Shown here: in pieces, positions 32,269-38,807 of the stretch
Position numbering within the stretch: position 1 is the stretch's first letter
Layout of the letters: every line of letters begins with the position of its first letter
Assembly (NCBI RefSeq): GCF_000014005.1
Contig: NC_008009.1
Coordinates: 5,146,001-5,210,000 of the forward strand
Length of the DNA stretch: 64,000 nt
Reading direction: 5' to 3'
DNA from: Candidatus Koribacter versatilis Ellin345
GTDB taxonomy: Bacteria > Acidobacteriota > Terriglobia > Terriglobales > Acidobacteriaceae
Program-made: the position numbers and the translations under genes
Notes under the pieces: generated by a model
Seen by the model: only the letters and a program-made list of their open reading frames with translations
Databases searched by the model: none
What the model was told of the DNA's origin: nothing

Positions 32269-34935
32269 CTAATTCACCACCACCGCTCCCACCGCCCGCG
32301 CCGCGCTCCCGTCCCAAACAAACTCCTGCACCGAACACTTCCCGCTCGACGCCCCAATCACCCCGCCGCCCTTCACCGAAGCCGGCCACGCAAACGTCCG
32401 CGACCCCGTCGCATCCTGGCAAACGATAAACAGCAACCTCTGCCCCGCCGCCGCATTCGTCAGCGTCGACGACGTCACGTTCCCCGTCAGCGTAATCATC
32501 TGCGTATCGCCCTTGCTGAAATCAAATGCCGGCGTCGCCGAAAACGTCACTGCCGCGAATCCCCCAATCAATCCACCCGCAGCCGAGATCTGCTGATCGC
32601 TCTTCAACACTCCCGCCGACCCACGATACAAATTCGTATCGGATGTATTGGAATTCCCTGCATACCACTGCAGCTTCCCCGCCACATCCAAGTCGAACTC
32701 CGGATAATTGGTCGCCGCCGAATTATGGTTCGTGTCGCGCGATTGCAAAACTTTCCCATTCGCCTGCAGCGTCACATAATCGTTGATAAGCGTGTTCCCC
32801 GCCGTAATCCGCGGCGTCGAAGTCATGTTCATATCGAGGGAGCTCAAGTCGCAGTTGCCCGCGCATTTCGGCCACCAGCCATAACCGAAGTCCGCGCTCG
32901 GTGGCTGTACCACGAACGCACTGGCCCATCCCGTCATGTGCAAATCGCGCACATGCACAATCGCGGTGTTGCAATCCGTCGGGACGTTGCAATACAGCCC
33001 CATCGGCGCGCTCGTGCCCACGGTGCTCCACGCCGGGTTCTGCCCCGTGATGTTCTCGATCGTCACATCCACGGGAAATCCGTTGTTGCCCGTCGCCGTT
33101 GTATTCACCAGCGCCACGATTGCGCCGCTGTTCGCGAACGGCACCGCGTTGTTCTCAATGCGCGCATCGGAGAACTTGTATTTCGTCCGCGGCTGCCCGC
33201 AATTCGCCGGCGTGTTATCGATCAAGAAATATCCCAGCGGATTCGTCGGCGGCAGCGGATTATTCAACGGACTCAAGTCCGCCGTGAACCTGTCAATCAC
33301 CGCGCTCGACGCCACATAGCACGGTGCCGCCGATGCGAACCGCACCATGTATCCCGCAATCGAATCCCACCGTAACTTCTGCCAGTGCAAATTCACGAAC
33401 CCTTGCGTCAATTCAATCGAATTCCCGCTCGCTCCCAGGAAGCCGTCTTCTTCAAGGAAAAATCCCGCGTCTACCGCCGCATCGAATTCAATGTGCGTCT
33501 TCGGCCAGTTCGTTCCCATGCGCAACTGCACACCCTTGATGCCGCCCCAACTCGCGCCGCCTGCATAGCCCGCGGGCACCGTCACCATCGTCCCGCCGGT
33601 CGCGCCCACCCACAGCAGCGACGTCTTCAGCGGCCCCATCCCTTGCCACGGCACGCTCTTGTACTGCAGCGTTCCACTCACCACGTAGTTCGCCGCCGGA
33701 AACAACAGCGTCGGACACAGGTTCCACGTTCCACCGCCCGCATTGCATCGCGTCTTCGCCGTATCAATCGCCGACTGGATCGCTGCCGTGTCGTCCGTTC
33801 CAATCACCGCCTGAAACAGAAAGCTCACCGTCGCGTTCGACGTCGTATTCGCTGCAGCCGCCGTCAGGTTCACATGGCTTGCATCGGTAAACGATGCGAC
33901 GGTCGTTTGCAGCACTCCGCCATTCGCCGCGGCGCCCGGCACATAAATCGTGTATCCCACCATCGCCGCCGAGAATTTCGCCGACGCGCTCGTCAGTACT
34001 TTGCTTCCCGACGTCATAGCCCCATCACTCACAGAGAGCGGTGCAATTGTCGTCACCGCCTGCGCGGCGAGCGTCACGTGGTTCGAATCCGTGCACGATG
34101 CAATCGTCGTTTGTAGCGTCGCGCCACTCGTTCCTGCGCCCTGCACCCAGATCGTCCGCCCCACGTCCGTCGGACACGTAAACCGCCCCATGGCCGACGC
34201 CAGCGCCGCGCTCCCCGCCGTCATCGCCGCATCGGAAATGAACTTCCCATCGCCCTTCACGCCAAACCACCGCACGTCGATGTAAGTAGGAGACGACCCG
34301 CCGACAACAACGTCCGCCATCGACTGCTGCTGCGTGAACGTATTTGCCGTTGCAGTCCGCGCCACGCCAGTCAGTGCCGCATTCGCCGTCGCATCCACAT
34401 ATCCCTTGCTCGCCGCATCCGCCGTGTTTTGTGGCGATGGCACGCCGGGCGACTGCGCAAACGACTTCACCCCACTCACGCTCTCATCGCCTGCTTTATG
34501 CATCGCGACAAGATCTACATACGCCTTCGTTGCTGCCTGCGCTGCGACGTTCGGCGGCATCATCTCCGTTCGAATGATCGCCAGCGTTGTGGTCTTTGTG
34601 GCCGGTACCACCCAATACTCCGAAGCCGTCACGCCCGCTGTATCTCGCGTCACGACTTTGTAGAACGTCCCCGCCGGCACCGCGCCCGCATTCGGCGCCA
34701 GCGACACATCCACCGCACCACGGGCGCCAATCGCGACGGTCATCGATCCCGCTGCCACCGCTGCTCCATCGGCGGTCGTAAATTCCGGCCATGTGATCGT
34801 AAGCGTCCCCGACGCCACCGATCCGTCGGCGCGATACATCGTGTCCTGCACCCGCGTCAGCCCCGGTCCCGCAGACCACCCGCGCACCACCCACACCAGG
34901 CACAGCGAAATCAACACCCACCCAAACCTCTTCAT
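32269..34935 (-). CDS. Secreted tail-fibre/spike-like protein (paralogue 2)
   Basis: An 888-residue protein with signal peptide MKRFGWVLISLCLVWVVRGWS, a jelly-roll-like N-terminal domain matching the paralogue (DTMYRADGSVASGTLTITW ... VSLAPNAGAVPAG), the tail-fibre motif NTADAASKGYVDATA, then YIDVRWFGVKGDGKF, a motif typical of pectate-lyase-like phage tail spikes. Repeated segments (DGAMTSGSKVLTSA, TTIASCTDSNHVTLAAQ) follow, and the beta-helix core (about 480-720). It may be a host- or polysaccharide-binding spike, but the Sec signal makes an exported role possible. The stop codon abuts the four-hairpin D3 repeat. Confidence 0.74.
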   Translation of the reverse strand: MKRFGWVLISLCLVWVVRGWSAGPGLTRVQDTMYRADGSVASGTLTITWPEFTTADGAAVAAGSMTVAIGARGAVDVSLAPNAGAVPAGTFYKVVTRDTAGVTASEYWVVPATKTTTLAIIRTEMMPPNVAAQAATKAYVDLVAMHKAGDESVSGVKSFAQSPGVPSPQNTADAASKGYVDATANAALTGVARTATANTFTQQQSMADVVVGGSSPTYIDVRWFGVKGDGKFISDAAMTAGSAALASAMGRFTCPTDVGRTIWVQGAGTSGATLQTTIASCTDSNHVTLAAQAVTTIAPLSVSDGAMTSGSKVLTSASAKFSAAMVGYTIYVPGAAANGGVLQTTVASFTDASHVNLTAAAANTTSNATVSFLFQAVIGTDDTAAIQSAIDTAKTRCNAGGGTWNLCPTLLFPAANYVVSGTLQYKSVPWQGMGPLKTSLLWVGATGGTMVTVPAGYAGGASWGGIKGVQLRMGTNWPKTHIEFDAAVDAGFFLEEDGFLGASGNSIELTQGFVNLHWQKLRWDSIAGYMVRFASAAPCYVASSAVIDRFTADLSPLNNPLPPTNPLGYFLIDNTPANCGQPRTKYKFSDARIENNAVPFANSGAIVALVNTTATGNNGFPVDVTIENITGQNPAWSTVGTSAPMGLYCNVPTDCNTAIVHVRDLHMTGWASAFVVQPPSADFGYGWWPKCAGNCDLSSLDMNMTSTPRITAGNTLINDYVTLQANGKVLQSRDTNHNSAATNYPEFDLDVAGKLQWYAGNSNTSDTNLYRGSAGVLKSDQQISAAGGLIGGFAAVTFSATPAFDFSKGDTQMITLTGNVTSSTLTNAAAGQRLLFIVCQDATGSRTFAWPASVKGGGVIGASSGKCSVQEFVWDGSAARAVGAVVVN

Positions 34936-34949
34936 CCCAATCTCCCTCT

Positions 34950-34999
34950 GTCATCCTGAGCGCAGTTCGCAGAGCGACGGAGTCGCAGGACCCCTATCC
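34950..34999 (+). repeat. A-family repeat
   Basis: GTCATCCTGAGCG, short TTCGCAGAGCGA stem, then GAGTCGCAGGACCCCTATCC. It lies just upstream of the start codon of the tail-spike gene (minus strand), in its leader. Confidence 0.82.
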
Positions 35000-35072
35000 G
35001 CTCCCATCCCGTCTCGCGTGGGCGAAGAAAACCCTATCGCACCCCGACCTCCCGTTTCAGTGACGCAAAAAA

Positions 35073-35102
35073 GCGAAGCCCGGCATTTTTGCCGGGCTTC
35101 GC
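35073..35102 (-). terminator. Intrinsic terminator after the phosphatase gene
   Basis: 12-bp perfect stem GCGAAGCCCGGC/GCCGGGCTTCGC with a 6-nt loop. On the minus strand it ends in TTTTTT (35067-35072 on the plus strand). Confidence 0.9.
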
Positions 35103-35131
35103 ACAGGAGGTACTCGCTCCCTACGTCACGT

Positions 35132-35180
35132 TTGGGTGCCTCACTCTATCGCCGCTTTTTGGCGATAGGGTGGGGGTTTT
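35132..35180 (+). repeat. C-family hairpin forming the phosphatase gene's end
   Basis: GGGTGCCTCACTCTATCGCC, loop, then GGCGATAGGGTGGGGGTTTTT. Read on the minus strand it encodes the last residues PHPIAKKRR and stop codon of the phosphatase. The inner stem TCTATCGCC/GGCGATAGG is unique among C copies. Confidence 0.82.
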
Positions 35181-35634
35181 TCTCAACCAACTTTTTCTCC
35201 CACGTCTTCACAAACCGCTCCACGCTCTGCACGTACACGTCCGCGAAGTCCACCACGTAACGGCGGCCCTGGATCAACTCCATCGCGTCTTCCAGTTCCC
35301 ATCCCGTCGCGCGCATCACTGCCAGCGCCATCATCGGCGCCCGATGCACTCCCGCTGCGCAATGGATGAACACTTTCGCGTCGTTGTATTCGAACGCCGC
35401 AAGCGCAAACTTTACCCCGCGCTCCAGCAGCTCATACGGCTTCGGCTTGAAGTCATCGTCCGTCGGGTTCCACAGCACCGCGACGCCCGCTTCGCGTCCC
35501 AGCGCCGTGTCGTCGAACTCAATCTGCATGTCGATCACGTGGGTCACACCCTGGCGCACCAGCTCGGCCATCTTCTCCGAGACCCAGATCCCGCCCCCCA
35601 CCGCTACCCGGTCTGTTACCCAAGTTATGTCCAT
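35146..35634 (-). CDS. Dual-specificity phosphatase-like protein
   Basis: A 162-residue protein tyrosine/dual-specificity phosphatase. The signature loop HCAAGVHRAP (about residues 97-106) gives the CX5R catalytic pocket, and an earlier DDDFKPKPYELLERG holds a likely general acid Asp. It begins DITWVTDRVAVGGG, a typical DSP N-terminal strand. It may dephosphorylate host or phage proteins. Its C-terminal PHPIAKKRR is encoded by a C-type palindromic repeat, so the last residues are recently acquired. Cargo gene between the possible small terminase gene and the spike genes. Confidence 0.88.
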   Translation of the reverse strand: MDITWVTDRVAVGGGIWVSEKMAELVRQGVTHVIDMQIEFDDTALGREAGVAVLWNPTDDDFKPKPYELLERGVKFALAAFEYNDAKVFIHCAAGVHRAPMMALAVMRATGWELEDAMELIQGRRYVVDFADVYVQSVERFVKTWEKKLVEKNPHPIAKKRR

Positions 35635-35671
35635 GTACTTTTCTTCGATGCACTTTTATTCTACCCCGCAC

Positions 35672-36196
35672 CTACTCGTCGGACTTCGCAGGTTCATCCG
35701 CTCCCAAATCCTCTTCGCGGAATTTCTTCAGCAGAGCCTGCAAGACTGACTTCTTCCTGATCGGCTTCGCCAGCGGCGTCCGAATGTCCGACACCCCGGA
35801 CCAATCCAGCACAAACTTCGCGCAACTGTAGTTCCCACTCTTCGCCGACTCGCAATTCCCGTCGAGAATGTTCTCTACCTTCTGCAACACCCGCAACTGC
35901 GCCCGACGAACCCGCTCCCTTGGCGTCAGCAAACGTCCGTTCTCATCGTGCGAGTAGTCGTCGTCGGCTGGCCGCCGATTACATCCCTCGCAGGGTTTCT
36001 TCGGCGGTTTTTTCTCTTCTCCCCGGGGCTTCGCCTCCGTATTCGTTTTTTTCGACTTCGCCTGGATTCTCATCTCCGCTTCTCGAACCAGTTCGTCGTA
36101 CCTGCCGGATGCTTTCAACTCCGCAATTTCCAACCTGCTGTAAAACCTTCCTTCCGGCTTTCTCAATCGAAAGCTCGGCCCATTTCTCTCTGCCAT
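35672..36196 (-). CDS. Phage-cluster hypothetical, possible small terminase subunit
   Basis: A 174-residue basic protein. The N-terminal half is helical and charged (RFYSRLEIAELKASGRYDELVREAEMRIQAKSKK), followed by a CEGCNRRP segment, and a C-terminal half with the helix RERVRRAQLRVLQKVENIL, then SCAKFVLDWSGVSDIRTPLAKP and a lysine-rich tail with a helical patch. The shape is like small terminase subunits that bind DNA and recruit the large subunit, but no motif proves it. The start at 36196 follows GGGGGTGAG. It is separated from the sigma-like gene by two terminators. Confidence 0.5.
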   Translation of the reverse strand: MAERNGPSFRLRKPEGRFYSRLEIAELKASGRYDELVREAEMRIQAKSKKTNTEAKPRGEEKKPPKKPCEGCNRRPADDDYSHDENGRLLTPRERVRRAQLRVLQKVENILDGNCESAKSGNYSCAKFVLDWSGVSDIRTPLAKPIRKKSVLQALLKKFREEDLGADEPAKSDE

Positions 36197-36360
36197 CTCA
36201 CCCCCAATTCCGTGTCCGGCTGCGTTCCCACCCATCGCAACGCACCCTAACCGGCGATCGCCACGCAGCGCACCACCGCCACGCTTTCTCCGGGATGCCC
36301 AGTCCCGCAGTTCCACCGCCGTCGCAGCCGGACACGGTTCCCGCGCTGCCCACCAAATAA

Positions 36361-36417
36361 AAAGCCCGGCGTCTTCGCCGAGCTTTCACTGCAAATAAAG
36401 ATCGGGGCTTTCGCCCC
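36361..36417 (-). terminator. Two tandem hairpins with T tracts (minus strand)
   Basis: First stem AAAGCCCGGCG/CGCCGAGCTTT (36361-36386) with TTTTTATTT on the minus strand; second GGGGC/GCCCC (36404-36417) with CTTTATTTG. Both lie upstream of the 174-aa gene. The 243 bp to the right (36418-36660) are AT-rich with no gene, and include inverted arms TGACAA/TTGTCA at 36571-36588 that may be an operator. Confidence 0.7.
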
Positions 36418-36660
36418 TCCGTCTTCGCCGCCGCTTCTTACTGCGGCGTCTCGTTTCACTCTATCTAAGTTCAGAATATCAACTCAGAGGGGGTAAACCG
36501 GACACTTTTTTGAAATTTATTTCTCCGTTTGTTTCAGCAGCTTGCAAAGAAAACCGCCAAAAATGCCTCTTGACAACAATTTTTGTCACTCGGGGAAATT
36601 CCTACCAAGGTGGTACAAATTGCGCCCTTTGTGGGAAGTGTTTTTCAAACTACAAAGAAA

Positions 36661-36682
36661 AGGGGCGCATGCTCGCGCCCCT
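36661..36682 (-). terminator. Intrinsic terminator after sigma-like gene
   Basis: 8-bp stem AGGGGCGC/GCGCCCCT with a 6-nt loop, 19 bp past the stop codon at 36701 on the minus strand. TTTTCTTTG follows. Confidence 0.82.
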
Positions 36683-36700
36683 CGATCACTTCCAGACGCC

Positions 36701-37339
36701 CTACGCAAACGCCAATACTTTTGCTTTCGCCGGCACGCCTTCCGACCCACACCCTTTCTTTGGAGGCAGGACGTGCTCGAGTGACCACGCATTTCGTCGC
36801 AACACCGGACAGCCCTCGAACCATCCTTCTCGAGCCAATTCGTCTCCGATCCAGTCCATCGGCTCGATCAAACGAAAGCGCAGCAGGATCTCACTCATCT
36901 CATCAATCGCGTCGCAATAGATCCGCCGCGCACTGCGTTCTTCGCATCCGATCCGCCTCGCAGACTCCTCCTTCGAGTATTCCTCAAAGATGTTCAGGAC
37001 GATGAACCGCCGCGCCGTTTCCCCCAAACGCTCCAGGCATTTTCCGAAGTCGGTCACGAAAATCACCAACTCCTCGAAACCGGTCACCTTATAGCTGGTT
37101 ACCTTGGCCCGGAACATTTCTCCGCCCAGCACTGACGGCAAGCGCCCCAGATCCAGCGAGACAGTTAAGTATTTCTGCAACAATGCAACTGTCTCGTACC
37201 GGTACTGGAACAGCTCCGAGCGGAACGCCTGGGCATCCCTCTCGCTCACTCGCCCCGTCAGCACGCTTGCCATCCTGAGCGAAGCGTGCGCAGTACGCGT
37301 AGTCGAAGGACTCCTATCCTCACGATCCGGTTCTCTCAT
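36701..37339 (-). CDS. Phage sigma-70-region-4-like regulator (repeat-derived N-terminus)
   Basis: A 212-residue protein. A helix-turn-helix resembling sigma region 4 is near residues 120-150 (IFEEYSKEESARRIGCEERSARRIYCDAIDEM), as in ArpU/RinA-type late-gene regulators. Residues 9-23 (RSPSTTRTAHASLRM) are the translation of an A-family repeat. The start at 37339 is supported by its 4-bp overlap (ATGA) with the zinc-ribbon gene, so the repeat really is within the coding sequence. It may drive the phage structural genes, but no target promoter could be confirmed. Confidence 0.68.
   Translation of the reverse strand: MREPDREDRSPSTTRTAHASLRMASVLTGRVSERDAQAFRSELFQYRYETVALLQKYLTVSLDLGRLPSVLGGEMFRAKVTSYKVTGFEELVIFVTDFGKCLERLGETARRFIVLNIFEEYSKEESARRIGCEERSARRIYCDAIDEMSEILLRFRLIEPMDWIGDELAREGWFEGCPVLRRNAWSLEHVLPPKKGCGSEGVPAKAKVLAFA
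37270..37320 (+). repeat. A-family repeat inside the sigma-like coding region
   Basis: CCATCCTGAGCG, stem GCGTGCGCAGTACGCG, then TAGTCGAAGGACTCCTATCC. It supplies the N-terminal residues of the regulator; the flanking frame stays open on both sides. Confidence 0.83.
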
Positions 37340-37521
37340 CGCGCACCTCCCGCCAACCCGCACAACTGCTTCTCCTCCGGACGAAACTCCGAAGGCGCCA
37401 GGAACACCCGCGCCATCTCCCGGGTACATCCCGCGCAATAAACCTGCTGACTTCCCTCTTGCCGCAGTCCTAAAGTGCCGCAGCGTTCGCAATATTTCAT
37501 TTCCAAATGTTGCATTTCCAT
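37336..37521 (-). CDS. Small zinc-ribbon protein
   Basis: A 61-residue protein with two CxxC knuckles (YCERCG near residue 10 and YCAGCTREM near 28), forming a zinc ribbon typical of phage and transcription-associated small proteins, followed by APSEFRPEEKQLCGLAGG. The start at 37521 has AGGAAAAGGG about 7 bp upstream. Two other ATGs (37515, 37500) are possible. It overlaps the sigma-like gene's start by 4 bp, so it is translationally coupled and probably acts with it at early or late promoters. Confidence 0.65.
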   Translation of the reverse strand: MEMQHLEMKYCERCGTLGLRQEGSQQVYCAGCTREMARVFLAPSEFRPEEKQLCGLAGGAR

Positions 37522-37588
37522 GAATGGTCCCTTTTCCTGCATGTAATGATCTTTAAAAAGACAGGGCTCCCCAGAAACCCCTATCCGC

Positions 37589-37617
37589 TGTAGTAAAACA
37601 GTTAACGTTTTTCGCAA
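37589..37617 (-). promoter_or_regulatory. Candidate phage promoter/operator with GTTAAC palindrome
   Basis: Outer arms AAAAC/GTTTT enclose GTTAAC (37595-37611). On the minus strand TTGCGA (37617-37612), a 17-bp spacer exactly spanning the palindrome and ACTACA (37594-37589) give a weak -35/-10 pair facing the zinc-ribbon gene. The repressor encoded at 37989 could bind here; this is inference. Confidence 0.3.
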
Positions 37618-37626
37618 CTTTCTCAC

Positions 37627-37970
37627 TGCACGTTTTTCTCCGCGTCTGCTACGATGGGCCGCAATTCCCCCAGTGAGGCTCTATGCTCGTCCCCTTTTAC
37701 GTTGCGCACATCGTTTGTCTTCTTCCACCGGGATGACCTTCGTCCTCCCTCACTTCCTCCTTCCCCCCAGATGTTCACCGTCTAGCCATCCGCAGGCTCG
37801 CCTCTTTCGCAGGCCTGCCGATGTCTCTATTGCCGGCATCGGTCGCTGATACGCAGCAATCCGTGTGCGGCACGAAGGTTTGTCTCTGAACCTGATGGCA
37901 CCTTAGCTCGCCTTGTCGCAGGTAACAAGGGTTGGCTAATACCGTCGGATGTGACTGCAATCACCTTTTT
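37627..37970. other. Non-coding region between early phage genes and repressor
   Basis: About 340 bp without a convincing gene. It includes a local hairpin GCCGATG...CATCGGT (about 37816-37842) and CTTGT...ACAAG (about 37914-37930). It marks the change from C-rich to balanced plus strand. No DnaA box of the TTATCCACA type was found, and no tRNA. Confidence 0.6.
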
Positions 37971-37983
37971 TAGCTGGGAGCTA
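37971..37983 (+). promoter_or_regulatory. Hairpin over the repressor ribosome-binding site
   Basis: TAGCT-GGG-AGCTA, with the GGGAG ribosome-binding motif partly in the loop, lies 5 bp before the ATG at 37989. It could mask the start or be a coincidental short hairpin. Confidence 0.3.
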
Positions 37984-37988
37984 TAGCA

Positions 37989-38705
37989 ATGTTGGGATTT
38001 CTTGAATTACAGGAACAATTGCGCAGGTTACTTCGGTCACGCATCGATCAGGGAGAACTCACCGGGATGATGCTCGCGGAGAAAACCGGCTTCCGCCAAG
38101 CGCATATCTCCAACTTCCTGAACCACAAGCGCGGCCTCTCCTTCGACGCCGTCGACCGCATCCTCGCCGCCGAGGACCTCTCCGTGCTCGATCTGGTTCC
38201 CGCCGACGACATCAACAGCCGCGCTTCCATCCCACCGCCGCCGGAGGATGAGTACGCCAACATCCTGCTCGTCTCGCCGCAGCGCGCCTTTCAGCCGCAG
38301 GTGCATGCGCGCGAAGTTCTGGAGGTGCTGAAGTTCAAGCAAACCTTCCTGCGGCGGATGAAGGCCGAACCCTCGCGCCAGCGCGCGACCTGGCTTCGCT
38401 TCGTGATGATGAAGACCAGCCGCGCCTGCACGGAGGCGATGTCTCCGCGCGTCGGCCCGGGATGCACCGTGCTCCTCGACCGCCACTACAACTCGCTCAC
38501 CGCCTATCGCAAGGGAGAGAAAACCATGTACGCGATTCGCGTCGGAGGCGACACCATCGTCCGATACGCGCACCGCGATGACGACATGCTGGTCCTCGAA
38601 CCCGAGTCTCGCGACGCGCGCACCCGCATCCTCCACATCCCCTCCGACTTGACTGCCGAAGACCTGATCGTCGGCCGCGTCGCCTATGTCAGCATGGAGA
38701 CCTAG
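37989..38705 (+). CDS. CI/C2-type repressor with LexA-like C-terminal domain
   Basis: A 238-residue protein. The N-terminal part is an XRE-type helix-turn-helix (MLAEKTGFRQAHISNFLNHKRGLSFDAVDRI, about 27-57). The C-terminal part has the beta-rich S24/LexA-like shape (SPRVGPGCTVLLDRHYNSL ... MYAIRVGGDTIVRYAHRD), but the catalytic Ser-Lys pair is not confirmed, so self-cleavage is uncertain. It faces away from the phage genes and may repress them, which fits a lysogenic control gene. GGGAG precedes the ATG. Confidence 0.72.
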   Translation: MLGFLELQEQLRRLLRSRIDQGELTGMMLAEKTGFRQAHISNFLNHKRGLSFDAVDRILAAEDLSVLDLVPADDINSRASIPPPPEDEYANILLVSPQRAFQPQVHAREVLEVLKFKQTFLRRMKAEPSRQRATWLRFVMMKTSRACTEAMSPRVGPGCTVLLDRHYNSLTAYRKGEKTMYAIRVGGDTIVRYAHRDDDMLVLEPESRDARTRILHIPSDLTAEDLIVGRVAYVSMET

Positions 38706-38807
38706 CCGCAGCGTGAGCCCGTGCTGGAATCGCCCGCCGGCTTGCGCCGGTCATTGACGCCCGGCGCCTGAAGAGCCTATGCTGCATTGCAGCAATTGAA
38801 TACCGCT

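Larger units (their letters stand above)
16318..38705. mobile_element. Phage-derived cluster (incomplete or domesticated HK97-type)
   Basis: A 22-kb block with an HK97-like head module in canonical order on the minus strand (large terminase, portal, protease, putative scaffold, capsid, connector, joining proteins, tail-tube-like, baseplate-like, holin-like), an early zinc-ribbon/sigma-like pair, and a divergent repressor at 37989. I could not find an integrase, tape-measure protein, endolysin, replication genes or flanking direct repeats. Borders are set by the outermost phage-like genes and are approximate. Confidence 0.75.

Noticed and set aside
16318-37521. Tail sheath or contractile (myovirus/T6SS-like) system
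   Set aside because: No sheath, baseplate wedge or ClpV-like gene was found; the head order fits an HK97-type phage without a recognisable tape measure.
37770-37975. Possible rRNA or tRNA-like fragment (GGCTAATACC, GTAACAAGG)
   Set aside because: The matches to 16S-type motifs are short, out of order and not in rRNA context; no cloverleaf or anticodon stem could be drawn.
37500-38000. Chromosomal replication origin
   Set aside because: The skew sign changes here, but no TTATCCACA-type DnaA boxes, AT-rich 13-mers or dnaA/dnaN genes were seen; kept only as a skew observation.
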